From Methylicorpusculum oleiharenae (GTDB lineage Bacteria > Pseudomonadota > Gammaproteobacteria > Methylococcales > Methylomonadaceae): a stretch of 64,000 nt of DNA. The position numbers and the translations under genes were made by a program. The number at the start of each line of letters is the position of its first letter. Positions within the stretch are counted from its first letter, which is position 1. This document shows positions 34,010 to 41,283 of the stretch, in pieces. The stretch lies in the NCBI RefSeq assembly GCF_009828925.2, contig NZ_WUTY02000001.1, positions 1,952,492 through 2,016,491 of the forward strand, given 5' to 3'. Under the pieces are notes generated by a model, which was given only the letters and a program-made list of their open reading frames with translations, did not search any database and was not told the origin of the DNA.

Positions 34010-34083
34010 CCCGTTGGGGCTCATTTCCCCCACCGGGGCGGTGCGCCCCTTGTTATCTGAGGCTTAGCCTCGAGGAGTTCACC
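34010..34083 (+). promoter_or_regulatory. G/C-run leader of the MoxR gene
   Basis: CCCGTTGGGG (34010), then CTCAT and CCCCCACCGGGG, aligns base for base with the leader at 33694. It continues with GGGGCG-GTG-CGCCCC (34035-34049) and GAGGC-TTA-GCCTC (34059-34071) ending just before the GAGGAG site. Confidence 0.5.
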
Positions 34084-35025
34084 ATGGTTCAATTTTATTC
34101 AATTGCCGATACCTTCGGCATACCTGCACCGGCCTCCATGAAAGTGGAAGGCTTTAGCCCAGAACAAAATGCCTATGTGCCTGCGCAAAAACCCTATGTG
34201 TTTCGTAAGGACCACTTGCGCGATGTGTTGGCGTTTTTAGGCGCTCACAATGGCGACGGCTTATACCTGACCGGTCCCACCGGCTCCGGCAAAACGTCGT
34301 TATTGGAGCAAGTCGCGGCGCGTTTGCATTGGGGCGTGCATTCGGTCACCGGCCACGGTCGACTGGAACTCAATGATCTGCTCGGCCAGTACATGCTGGT
34401 CGACGGCGGCGCGATGAAGTGGATCGATGGCCCGTTGACCTTGGCAGTACGCCTGGGGCATGTGTTGTTGATCAACGAGATCGATGCCATCGATCCGGCA
34501 GAGCTGATTGGTTTGAATGAAATCGTCGAAGGAAAACCTCTGACGATTCCGCAGACTGGCGCTGTGATTACCCCGCATCCCAAGTTTCGTTTGGTTGCCA
34601 CCGGCAATAGTGCTGGCAGCGGCGATCAATCGGGATTGTATCAAGGGGTGTTGCGGCAAAACTTGGCGTTTTTAGACAGGTTTAGACTGATGGAAGTCGG
34701 TTACCCCGAACCCGAAGATGAAATGAAATTGTTGGCCGATGCAGTGCCGAGTATGCCGGAAACGGTGCGCGAAAGCATGATCAAGGTCGCCAATCAGATT
34801 CGGAAAGTCTTTATCGGCGGCGCGGATGGCGGCGGCATGTTGTCGGTGACCTTGTCCACGCGCGGTTTAGTGCGCTGGGCATCGTTGGTCGCCACCTTCA
34901 AAAGTGCGCCGAATGCCTTGGCTTACTCGCTGGACCGGGCCTTGACCTTTCGCGCTGAACCCGCCGAACGTGAAGCGATTCATCGCATCGCCAAAGATGT
35001 GTTTGGCGATGACTGGCAGGTCTAG
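34084..35025 (+). CDS. MoxR/CbbQ-like AAA+ ATPase (CobS-like)
   Basis: A 313-residue AAA+ protein. Walker A is GPTGSGKTSLLEQ (about residues 61-68), Walker B LLINEIDAIDP, sensor I ATGNSAGSG and sensor II-region further on. Such ATPases act with VWA-domain proteins as chaperone pairs; here the VWA protein is encoded 3 kb downstream with two linking genes. It resembles the CobS-like backbone gene of SXT. Start fixed by the GAGGAG site; it is followed 2 bases later by the next gene. Confidence 0.92.
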   Translation: MVQFYSIADTFGIPAPASMKVEGFSPEQNAYVPAQKPYVFRKDHLRDVLAFLGAHNGDGLYLTGPTGSGKTSLLEQVAARLHWGVHSVTGHGRLELNDLLGQYMLVDGGAMKWIDGPLTLAVRLGHVLLINEIDAIDPAELIGLNEIVEGKPLTIPQTGAVITPHPKFRLVATGNSAGSGDQSGLYQGVLRQNLAFLDRFRLMEVGYPEPEDEMKLLADAVPSMPETVRESMIKVANQIRKVFIGGADGGGMLSVTLSTRGLVRWASLVATFKSAPNALAYSLDRALTFRAEPAEREAIHRIAKDVFGDDWQV

Positions 35026-35027
35026 TC

Positions 35028-35795
35028 ATGGCTACCTGGAATCTCTATCGTCATCGTAAACCTGACGGCAGTTCCAAAGACTGGGCGGTCAAGAGTAATT
35101 CGGATGGTTCGATCACCACCCGTTGGGGCAAAACGGCATCCAAATTACCGGGTGTCAGTAACCGACGCGGGATTAGGCAATTCGTCATCGAAAAGCAAAA
35201 ACTGGCCAAAGGCTATGTGTTTATTGCCGAGGTGGAAATTGATGGTGACGGCAATGTGGTGTTTCCGGGTAAGACTGCGGCAACGCCATCACAATTGCCT
35301 GAACCTGATGCAAATCCCGTGTTTGTGCCAGCACCGCCAGTCGAAGCATTGTATTGGACCGTTGATTGTCGAGCAAAGCGCGCGGTCCGAGTGGACTTGA
35401 GTATCGAGGTCAGGCGACTGATCGGGGTTATTCAATCCGTCTCAGATCAGGAAGCTAAGCCTGAACAAGATTGGGATGGCTGGCAACAGTGGATTGATGC
35501 CACCTTCAATGCTGAAGTCTTTGAACTCAGTGGTCAGATCAAATCAGCCCACGGCGTTTTGCCTTGGTTGTTTTTACTGGCGCTGAAAGCAAAAGGTTTT
35601 AACGGCGTGGAGATTGATATAGTCACCGAAACCGCCCGAGACCTCTCGGTCGATCTGAAAGTTGAACAGGACGTGCTGGCATTTTTCGGCACCGATCTGG
35701 ACAGCATTCGTGACACCGCAGAAGCCTTAGGTTTGCTCAAACCCCGCTTAAATCTGGCAGCGGCCATGTCCGACACGGACGACTGCTGGTTTTAA
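35028..35795 (+). CDS. WGR-like domain protein
   Basis: A 255-residue protein. Its N-terminus has a WGR-type pattern: SDGSITTRWGKTASKLPG and later FVIEKQKLAKGYVFIAEVE, in the KxKGY arrangement of WGR domains. The rest is not recognised. The C-terminus is acidic and ends SDTDDCWF, matching tails of exo and the DUF3150 neighbour. It starts 2 bases after the MoxR gene, so both are one unit. A DNA-binding role is inferred from the WGR-like start. Confidence 0.7.
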   Translation: MATWNLYRHRKPDGSSKDWAVKSNSDGSITTRWGKTASKLPGVSNRRGIRQFVIEKQKLAKGYVFIAEVEIDGDGNVVFPGKTAATPSQLPEPDANPVFVPAPPVEALYWTVDCRAKRAVRVDLSIEVRRLIGVIQSVSDQEAKPEQDWDGWQQWIDATFNAEVFELSGQIKSAHGVLPWLFLLALKAKGFNGVEIDIVTETARDLSVDLKVEQDVLAFFGTDLDSIRDTAEALGLLKPRLNLAAAMSDTDDCWF

Positions 35796-35824
35796 CCGGT
35801 TTGTTATTTTCATTTAACCCGAAA

Positions 35825-35877
35825 GGGGCATACCAGCCCTTACGGGGTTCTGTGTGCCTCTTTCCAAGGAGGTTCAC
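35825..35877 (+). promoter_or_regulatory. G/C-run hairpin leader of the DUF3150 gene
   Basis: GGGGCATAC (35825) pairs with GTGTGCCTC (35852) over nine positions (two G.U) and encloses CCC-TTAC-GGGG. CAAGGAGG lies before the GTG start. Confidence 0.5.
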
Positions 35878-36942
35878 GTGACACAAGCTAATATCATTCT
35901 GGACCATGTGGTCTTGGTAAAAGTGGACGCCACTATCTACGGCGCCCGTAAGAAACTGAAAAAAGAAGACCTGGTGCTGGCCGACGGTAGCAAACTACCA
36001 CCGGAGGACTTAGCCAGCTTAGGGTCTAAACGTTTGCTCGATCCCGATAAGCTGACAGTATTTAACCGCCTGAAGAAGGAAGCCGAACGCATTTGTTTGC
36101 GGGTTGGTACTCGCTTTTTGGGCGGTTTTGCCGTACCGGTCGAATCGGCCGCCAGTATTACCGCGGAACTCGAGCGTATTGCGCTGGATTTTGCCGCGGC
36201 TAAAACCGAGTTTATTGCCGGTTACGATGCGGCGGTAACAGACTGGGTGGTTCGCCATCCGGAGTTTGCCGGCATCATCGAAAAAGCGGTGGATTCGGTG
36301 GAGTTTGTCTTAACGCGGTTGTCGTTCGATTACCTGGTGGTGTCGATCGCTTTGCCGGAGAGTCTGCCCGAGAAAGAGATCGAGCGACTGGAAAGCAAGA
36401 TTGGCTCACTGAGTGGACAGCTGTTCCATGAAATCGCGGTGGACGCCAATTTGTTGGTTGAGCAATCACTCTTAGGCAAGGAGCAAGTGACGCGCAGTGC
36501 GTTACGTCCGATCAAGCGTATCCGCGACAAGTTGGATGGCCTGGGCTTTCTGGATCATCGGGTGGCACCGATCGTCAGCACCATCGACGATTTGCTGGCG
36601 AGAATCCCTAACAAAGGCGCCATTGAAGGCAGTATTTTGCAGGAGATCCTGGCTACGGCCATGCTGTTGTCCGATCCGGATAAAACTCGGCGGCACGGTG
36701 AAGGCTTGTTGGTGGCTCAACCGCCTGTTGATGATGAAGAAGTCATCGAATACGCGGAGCCCGAGCCATCAGCAGTACTCGTCATACCAACAGCACCAAC
36801 GCCGGTCATCACTGAAACCGCTTCAAACACTCCCGATTTTACCGATCTGTTTGAAGGTATCTTTGATGATGAATTTGAAGCGGAGTCGACAGCGGATGAC
36901 TGGGCGCTTGAGGTCTTGCTGGATAAAAGTCAGACCGATTAG
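35878..36942 (+). CDS. DUF3150-domain ICE protein
   Basis: A 354-residue protein (MTQANIILDHVVLVKVDATI...), with YGARKKLKKEDLVLADGSKL near the start, which is typical of DUF3150 proteins in ICEs. The middle is coiled and the C-terminus acidic. The GTG at 35878 has a strong AAGGAGG site; the earlier ATG at 35854 lies inside the leader. It ends at a TAG (36940-36942), but the frame continues 39 more codons to an acidic tail ending DPDYWF. Located between the MoxR and VWA genes, it is probably part of that module. Confidence 0.85.
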   Translation: MTQANIILDHVVLVKVDATIYGARKKLKKEDLVLADGSKLPPEDLASLGSKRLLDPDKLTVFNRLKKEAERICLRVGTRFLGGFAVPVESAASITAELERIALDFAAAKTEFIAGYDAAVTDWVVRHPEFAGIIEKAVDSVEFVLTRLSFDYLVVSIALPESLPEKEIERLESKIGSLSGQLFHEIAVDANLLVEQSLLGKEQVTRSALRPIKRIRDKLDGLGFLDHRVAPIVSTIDDLLARIPNKGAIEGSILQEILATAMLLSDPDKTRRHGEGLLVAQPPVDDEEVIEYAEPEPSAVLVIPTAPTPVITETASNTPDFTDLFEGIFDDEFEAESTADDWALEVLLDKSQTD

Positions 36943-37062
36943 GTAACCGATACCTTTTCAGATGAATCCAACCTTTCTCAGCATTCAGCAGAACCGGCAA
37001 CGGTGACTGCGGGAGACGATGAGGAGACTGACGATTCCGACCCCGATTACTGGTTCTAATCG
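36943..37062 (+). other. In-frame extension of DUF3150 gene behind a TAG codon
   Basis: The sequence after the TAG at 36940-36942 stays open (VTDTFSDESNLSQHSAEPAT, then VTAGDDEETDDSDPDYWF) and ends in TAA at 37060-37062. The composition is the same acidic, Ser/Thr/Glu-rich one as before the TAG, and the final x-W-F matches the ends of two neighbouring ICE proteins. It therefore looks like the natural end of the gene, behind a recent nonsense change or a recoded/suppressed amber codon. Confidence 0.55.
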
Positions 37063-37083
37063 GACACCCTTTAACTAATAACC

Positions 37084-37143
37084 CACTGGGGCAAATTCAT
37101 GTCCCTTCGGGGTCATGGTTTGCCCCAGTGTTTGGAGCACACC
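37084..37143 (+). promoter_or_regulatory. Perfect 12-base-pair hairpin leader of the VWA gene
   Basis: CACTGGGGCAAA (37084-37095) and TTTGCCCCAGTG (37119-37130) are perfectly complementary and enclose CATG-TCCCTTCGGGGT-CATG. The GGAG site stands four bases after the stem. Confidence 0.6.
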
Positions 37144-38955
37144 ATGAAAAATAGAACTTTACACAACGCATTTCCCATTGTCGCGGCCGCCATTGGCAAT
37201 CGCTTTGGCATCAAAGTCAGCGTTGGGGGCGATCAAGCTTTTACCGATGGCCGGTCGATTCAACTACCGGCCTATGAGGGTGACGATCCGGATTATCAGG
37301 AGGTTGCCTGGGGACTTTTAGCCCATGAAGCGGCGCATATTCGCTATTCGGATTTTACGCTTCACTATGGCAATTCAGTCTTACGGAGACGGTTATGTAA
37401 TGCGATTGAAGATGTGCGCATCGAGCACGAACTGGCCAAAGACTTTCCGGGTACGCGGCTGACAATACGCACGGTGATTGAAAAGATGATTGTTAAAGGC
37501 GACTTTGTGGCCAACAGCATTGATGATCATCCGGCCAACATTTTGTACAGCTTTGTCTTGAAAAGCTTGCGTGCCCGGGTACTGGGTCAAACAGCCTTAG
37601 TGCCGTTGGTCGAGCAAACCGAAGTGGCATTGAAGGCGAAGTATCCGAAAGGTGCCGTAACGCGGTTGAAAGGATTGTTGTCGGAAGTGCCGGAAGAATT
37701 GCAATCCGAGTCCGATTGTTTGCAGTTGACCGATCGTATTCTGACCATGATTGAACAGGAATTCGAGCAAGAGCGGCAGCGTAATAAGGCCCAGCCATCG
37801 GCAGATGAGGACACGTCACCTGAATCGGATGAGACCGATCAGGACGAAGAATCAGAAGACTCGAATGGCTCGGATGCCCAGGAAGAAATGGAACGCGATG
37901 AACGGTTACCCAACGACAGTGTCGACGATCTGTCTTCAGAATCGTCGGGTAATGATGATGCGAATCCTGAAAATCCTGACGATGAAACGAAATCAGTTTC
38001 CAATAGTACTTCATCCAACCTGCAAATGGATGATGAAGATGTTACGGAGATTCTCGACCCGATGGGCGTCTTGGAAACCCTGTTGTCCGCCGGAGACAGT
38101 GACATCGAACAGGATTTATTCGAATCGCTGAAATCGGCGTTGTCGTTGGCGGCGGAAAATGTATCGGAATTGCTGATGCCCAGTGACCACGAGCCGCCGA
38201 TGGATGAGCGAGCCGGGACTTTTTTGCTGCGCAAGGTGCAAAGCGAATCGGGGAAAATCCGCGCCGCTTTGCAAGGCTTGGTGCAATCGCAAGCTCTGAA
38301 CCGCTGGCAACACGCCTGTCGTGGACGGCGTATGGATGGCAAGCGTTTACACCGTTTGCCACTCGGCGAAACCAAGTTGTTCCAGCGCAAACAAGCTAAA
38401 TCAGCACCCAATACGGCCATCCATCTGTTACTCGATAAATCCGAAAGCATGGGTTATCAAGTGACCGATAGCCAAGGTCAACCCATAGGATTGCGGATGC
38501 CGATTGCGTTGGAAGCCACCTTGGCGCTGGCTTTGGCTTTTGAAGGGATTCCGGGGGTAAATCCTGGCGTCACTGCGTTTCCGGGGCATCAGGATGATTC
38601 GGTGTTCCGCTTGCTAGCGCATGGCCAACGCGTCAATGCCCGAACCGGTGCCTTTTCGCTGGCCGCTTCTGGTAGCACGCCGATGACTGAGGCGCTTTGG
38701 TTTGGCGCCGCATCGCTGTTGCGTTGCCGGGAACCGCGCAAAGTGTTGATGGTGATGACCGATGGTCAGCCCAACGACACTTTGAGCACGCTGGAACTTT
38801 TACAACGCTGCCGGGATAGTGGTATTGAAACGATAGGTATAGGTTTGGGCTTGGATGTCAGCCATCTGTTCCCGATTGCCATCACCATTAACGATCTATC
38901 AGAGCTGAGAGCACAATTGTTCAATCTGTCGAAAGCGGTGTTGTTGGCAGCGTAA
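37144..38955 (+). CDS. VWA-domain protein with an N-terminal HExxH motif (CobT-like)
   Basis: A 603-residue protein. The N-terminal domain carries HEAAH in LLAHEAAHIRYSDF (about residue 66), a zincin-type metal site; a matching third ligand is unclear. A long acidic, low-complexity linker (about 225-320) follows. The C-terminal VWA domain has the MIDAS motifs DKSESM (about 427), a Ser/Thr in SGSTPMTEAL and the later TDGQPND. CobT-like proteins of this build pair with MoxR/CobS ATPases, as in SXT. Start fixed by the GGAG site; the in-frame codon at 37099 lies in the leader hairpin. Confidence 0.9.
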   Translation: MKNRTLHNAFPIVAAAIGNRFGIKVSVGGDQAFTDGRSIQLPAYEGDDPDYQEVAWGLLAHEAAHIRYSDFTLHYGNSVLRRRLCNAIEDVRIEHELAKDFPGTRLTIRTVIEKMIVKGDFVANSIDDHPANILYSFVLKSLRARVLGQTALVPLVEQTEVALKAKYPKGAVTRLKGLLSEVPEELQSESDCLQLTDRILTMIEQEFEQERQRNKAQPSADEDTSPESDETDQDEESEDSNGSDAQEEMERDERLPNDSVDDLSSESSGNDDANPENPDDETKSVSNSTSSNLQMDDEDVTEILDPMGVLETLLSAGDSDIEQDLFESLKSALSLAAENVSELLMPSDHEPPMDERAGTFLLRKVQSESGKIRAALQGLVQSQALNRWQHACRGRRMDGKRLHRLPLGETKLFQRKQAKSAPNTAIHLLLDKSESMGYQVTDSQGQPIGLRMPIALEATLALALAFEGIPGVNPGVTAFPGHQDDSVFRLLAHGQRVNARTGAFSLAASGSTPMTEALWFGAASLLRCREPRKVLMVMTDGQPNDTLSTLELLQRCRDSGIETIGIGLGLDVSHLFPIAITINDLSELRAQLFNLSKAVLLAA

Positions 38956-39034
38956 TCTTCAGTCGGTTATCCGTAGCCCAATCCTTGGCTCAATGCCTTG
39001 GCTTGTGGCTAGGGGTAACTGATTGCAACCGCAG

Positions 39035-39074
39035 TTTGTCGAATGCACTCACTTCCTAGAGCCCATTCGACAAA
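39035..39074. repeat. Perfect 11-base inverted repeat in the gap after the VWA gene
   Basis: TTTGTCGAATG (39035) and CATTCGACAAA (39064) with an 18-base loop. ATTCGACAAAC also occurs near the end of the methyltransferase gene (21,243). It looks like a dispersed repeat (REP) rather than a terminator, since no T-run follows. The 353-base gap otherwise holds the UUCG element and the leader below. Confidence 0.45.
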
Positions 39075-39106
39075 CAGACATTTCATGCGTTCTTTTTAAG
39101 AATGCT

Positions 39107-39186
39107 GAATCCGACTTCGGTCGGCGTTCCGTCTTTAGGCGGCGAGCATGTTAATCGTGATCGTGTCGGGTGCGTTAAGCCTGATG
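39107..39186 (+). ncRNA. UUCG-capped conserved leader element, copy C
   Basis: Same CCGAC-TTCG-GTCGG stem as copy A; the closing stem is TCGGG-TGCGTTAAG-CCTGA, in which A-U to G-U keeps the pairing. GCGTTCCG and TTAGGCGGC are conserved. It lies 122 bases before the gene at 39309. Confidence 0.6.
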
Positions 39187-39226
39187 AAAAATGCAGTTTG
39201 CCATTAGCAAAGTGTCTGCAATTCAT

Positions 39227-39308
39227 CCCGCTTCGGGCGACCATCACCCGGCTGGGTGCTGTTGTTTATTCGAAGTGGTTTCTGTGTCTTTATCTAAGGA
39301 GAACGTCC
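39227..39308 (+). promoter_or_regulatory. G/C-run leader before the 178-residue gene
   Basis: CCCG-CTT-CGGG, then GACCAT, then CACCC-GGCT-GGGTG, in the same order as the leader at 32011. AAGGAGA is placed eight bases before the ATG. Confidence 0.45.
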
Positions 39309-39845
39309 ATGAACTTTATCTTTGGCATCATACTTTTGGCGGTGTTTATACTTGCCCTGCGAGTCCTTTGGGCAACGGCGTGGCAACTGCTGAGTGCATT
39401 GAAACAAGCGTATCGAGCGTTTTACCACTCTCGTGCCCAGCGATCGGCGCGAAACCGGTTACCGGTCGTCATGCCCCAAATCCGTCATGAGGTGGATTGG
39501 TTGGCGCTGTCCGAGTCGGTCCGCCAGGGAATCCAGACCCGCAACGCAGGTTCCAATCGGCAAGTTGATCGATTGGACCTGGAGTTGCAGGTAAAAACCA
39601 AAACCATGGAACTCATCAAGGCCGATATTCAAATGGCCAAGCTGCAACTGGAATTGGAAAAAGTCAGACCGACGGTGGTTTTAGATGCGTCGAAAGCCGG
39701 TAAACGGACAAAACGCTCGAAAAAAACCGCCTTGGAGATGGAGGGTGATTTATCCAAATCATCCCATCCGGTGCGTCAATTGAGGACTGCTCTCAAGTCT
39801 GGCAATGGCCAGGTGATTCAGGATAATGAGCTCGCCCGCCATTGA
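39309..39845 (+). CDS. Membrane-anchored coiled-coil protein, unknown
   Basis: A 178-residue protein with one N-terminal membrane segment (FIFGIILLAVFILALRVLWA) and a long charged cytoplasmic region with a coiled coil (LDLELQVKTKTMELIKADIQ and onward). The C-terminus is basic. Not recognised as a family. The ATG at 39309 follows AAGGAGA. Its 3' end overlaps the convergent 135-residue gene by 53 bases. Confidence 0.7.
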   Translation: MNFIFGIILLAVFILALRVLWATAWQLLSALKQAYRAFYHSRAQRSARNRLPVVMPQIRHEVDWLALSESVRQGIQTRNAGSNRQVDRLDLELQVKTKTMELIKADIQMAKLQLELEKVRPTVVLDASKAGKRTKRSKKTALEMEGDLSKSSHPVRQLRTALKSGNGQVIQDNELARH

Positions 39846-40200
39846 AAACCGACCACTGAGCACCCGTTTGGGTTTTGACGAGACGGACGGGGCTTCTATT
39901 GGTCGGTTCTTCAAATTGAGTTGGCAACAGGTCTGAGGGTAACAAAGCCGCAAGATCGTGTTGGCTTTCGCGCCTGAGTTGGCGAATACGGCTTAATAGT
40001 GACCAAGCCATTTCTGGATCGTCAATATCCTTCAGGACTTCTGCTTCGGCGGCATCCAAATCAGCCAATAATTTTTTGCATATGAGGATAGCTTGATCGT
40101 TGCAATCCCGCAGGATCGCGATCGGTTTTTTCGTTGGACTCGGCTCCTGGGTCTGCTTAGGACTGAGGAAATCAAAAATGCGCAAAATATCGTCAAACAT
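39793..40200 (-). CDS. Unknown 135-residue protein, convergent
   Basis: A soluble protein (MFDDILRIFDFLSPKQTQEP...), with helices around LICKKLLADLDAAEAEVLKD and a hydrophilic tail. No family recognised. Support for being real: an independent promoter-like sequence at 40236-40262 and plausible amino-acid usage. Against: it overlaps the neighbour by 53 bases and its ribosome binding site is weak (AGAGAAA). Confidence 0.55.
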   Translation of the reverse strand: MFDDILRIFDFLSPKQTQEPSPTKKPIAILRDCNDQAILICKKLLADLDAAEAEVLKDIDDPEMAWSLLSRIRQLRRESQHDLAALLPSDLLPTQFEEPTNRSPVRLVKTQTGAQWSVFNGGRAHYPESPGHCQT

Positions 40201-40235
40201 GGCTATTTCTCTACTTTTTAGTGAGTTTTAGCTAC

Positions 40236-40262
40236 ATTATACCGATTTTTGCGTAAATTCAA
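40236..40262 (-). promoter_or_regulatory. Promoter of the 135-residue gene
   Basis: TTGAAT at -35, 15 bases, then a perfect TATAAT on the minus strand, 35 bases before the ATG. Confidence 0.45.
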
Positions 40263-40308
40263 CCCCGCTGCATAGGCCTATTTATGGCTTTGAACAGCGT
40301 TTTTAACG

Positions 40309-40351
40309 CGCAGGAACCTCATCCTGCCGGAGGGTCGTTCCTGCGTTTTTT
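40309..40351 (+). terminator. Attenuator- or terminator-like hairpin with T-run
   Basis: CGCAGGAAC (40309) pairs perfectly with GTTCCTGCG (40337) and is followed by TTTTTT. It is upstream of a gene and not after one on the plus strand, which suggests leader attenuation. The 323-base gap also contains a 13-codon ORF and a second long stem. Confidence 0.55.
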
Positions 40352-40358
40352 GGAGGAC

Positions 40359-40400
40359 ATGACCCTGTCATCGACATTAGAAAATGGCGATGGCCTGTAA
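40359..40400 (+). CDS. Possible 13-residue leader peptide
   Basis: MTLSSTLENGDGL with TGGAGG seven bases before the ATG. The end of the ORF overlaps AATGGCGAT (40383-40391), which pairs perfectly with ATCGCCATT (40423-40431). Translation would block that 9-base stem. Position after the T-run hairpin suggests a translation-controlled leader; unproven. Confidence 0.3.
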   Translation: MTLSSTLENGDGL

Positions 40401-40460
40401 ATACAATCAATGGGGGTGTTAAATCGCCATTGATGTAGTACTCATTTTTTATCGAACCCA

Positions 40461-40523
40461 ACGGGAATGTCAGTTTCCCGGCGGGGATTCGTGATATTTC
40501 CGTTTTTCATCGAGGAAATCATC
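40461..40523 (+). promoter_or_regulatory. G/C-run hairpin leader before the 168-residue gene
   Basis: ACGGGAATGTCA (40461) pairs with TGATATTTCCGT (40492) over 12 positions (two G.U) and encloses CCC-GGC-GGGG. Same architecture as the leaders of bet and the VWA gene. GAGGAAA precedes the ATG. Confidence 0.5.
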
Positions 40524-41030
40524 ATGAATTCAGAAATCTTTACACAGAATTTTGCTAATGGCCATTGCTTTCGCTATCGACGCTTGCCATCCGGCACTTG
40601 TTACCACGCCAACACACCGGAACGGGTGATCGAAATTTTGGAACAATTCCGGCAAAACCAGCGCAGGGTACGGTTGTTTTACGGCGACACGATAACCGGT
40701 CAAGCCTGGCATGAAGAACACGATGTCATCGGTCGCATTGGCCGTTCGATGGGACCGATTAAAGTGCCATTAATGATCGAACCAGGAGAAATAGGTGGCC
40801 CTGCAGTCTTGGATCACTGCCTCATTCGGATCGATACGCCGCGTAAAGTGCTATATCAGCATGCGGCGTTTCGTGTGGGTGAGGTTAGTTTGTCTGCCGG
40901 CGATCTGAAGGGCTTGCCTTGGGAGGTGTTTATCAATCAGGTGGTACAGGCGCGCTTTCAGTCAAAGAATGAAGCTTGCCGGTATAGGGATTTTATCCTG
41001 GGTTATCGTTTTGCATTGCCTAAACGCTGA
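40524..41030 (+). CDS. Unknown 168-residue ICE protein
   Basis: A soluble protein (MNSEIFTQNFANGHCFRYRR, then VRLFYGDTITGQAWHEEHDV, GRIGRSMGPIKVPLM). It resembles conserved hypothetical proteins of ICE backbones, but I cannot name the family. The ATG at 40524 follows GAGGAAA; the longer reading from 40467 begins inside the leader. A terminator follows 28 bases downstream. Confidence 0.75.
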   Translation: MNSEIFTQNFANGHCFRYRRLPSGTCYHANTPERVIEILEQFRQNQRRVRLFYGDTITGQAWHEEHDVIGRIGRSMGPIKVPLMIEPGEIGGPAVLDHCLIRIDTPRKVLYQHAAFRVGEVSLSAGDLKGLPWEVFINQVVQARFQSKNEACRYRDFILGYRFALPKR

Positions 41031-41058
41031 TCGCCTTCTTTAATGCGAGTGGCAGGAC

Positions 41059-41097
41059 AAAAAGCGTCGACATCCTCAAGGGTGCGGCGCTTTTTTT
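41059..41097 (+). terminator. Rho-independent terminator before the activator operon
   Basis: AAAAAGCG (41059) pairs with CGCTTTTT (41088), then further T. It separates the preceding gene from the FlhDC-like region. Confidence 0.7.
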
Positions 41098-41188
41098 GTG
41101 ATCCTTGTCACAAATATTGCTCCGAGATGCCATTTTGTGCGGATTTTTTACCAACCGCTAGCCAACACCCGACAAACGCTCTCGAGTT

Positions 41189-41210
41189 AAGTGACCTGAA
41201 GCGGTCACTT
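41189..41210. promoter_or_regulatory. Perfect inverted repeat upstream of the FlhD-like gene (candidate operator)
   Basis: AAGTGACC-TGAAGC-GGTCACTT has 8-base perfect arms. A weak -10 (CATAAT, near 41244) lies downstream, so a protein bound here would control the master activators. The binding protein is not in this window. Confidence 0.5.
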
Positions 41211-41283
41211 TCCGTGTGAGACTTTTCCAGCTTGTCTTCCTAGCATAATGGCCAACCTTAGCATTTGCAGCGGAGTTAGCCTC

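Noticed and set aside
36497-36946. 149-residue plus-strand ORF inside the DUF3150 gene
   Set aside because: Shifted frame of a well-supported gene; Arg/Ser/Trp-rich shadow.
37493-38450. Minus-strand ORFs inside the VWA gene
   Set aside because: They arise from the repetitive acidic codons of the sense gene; Ser/Arg-rich nonsense.
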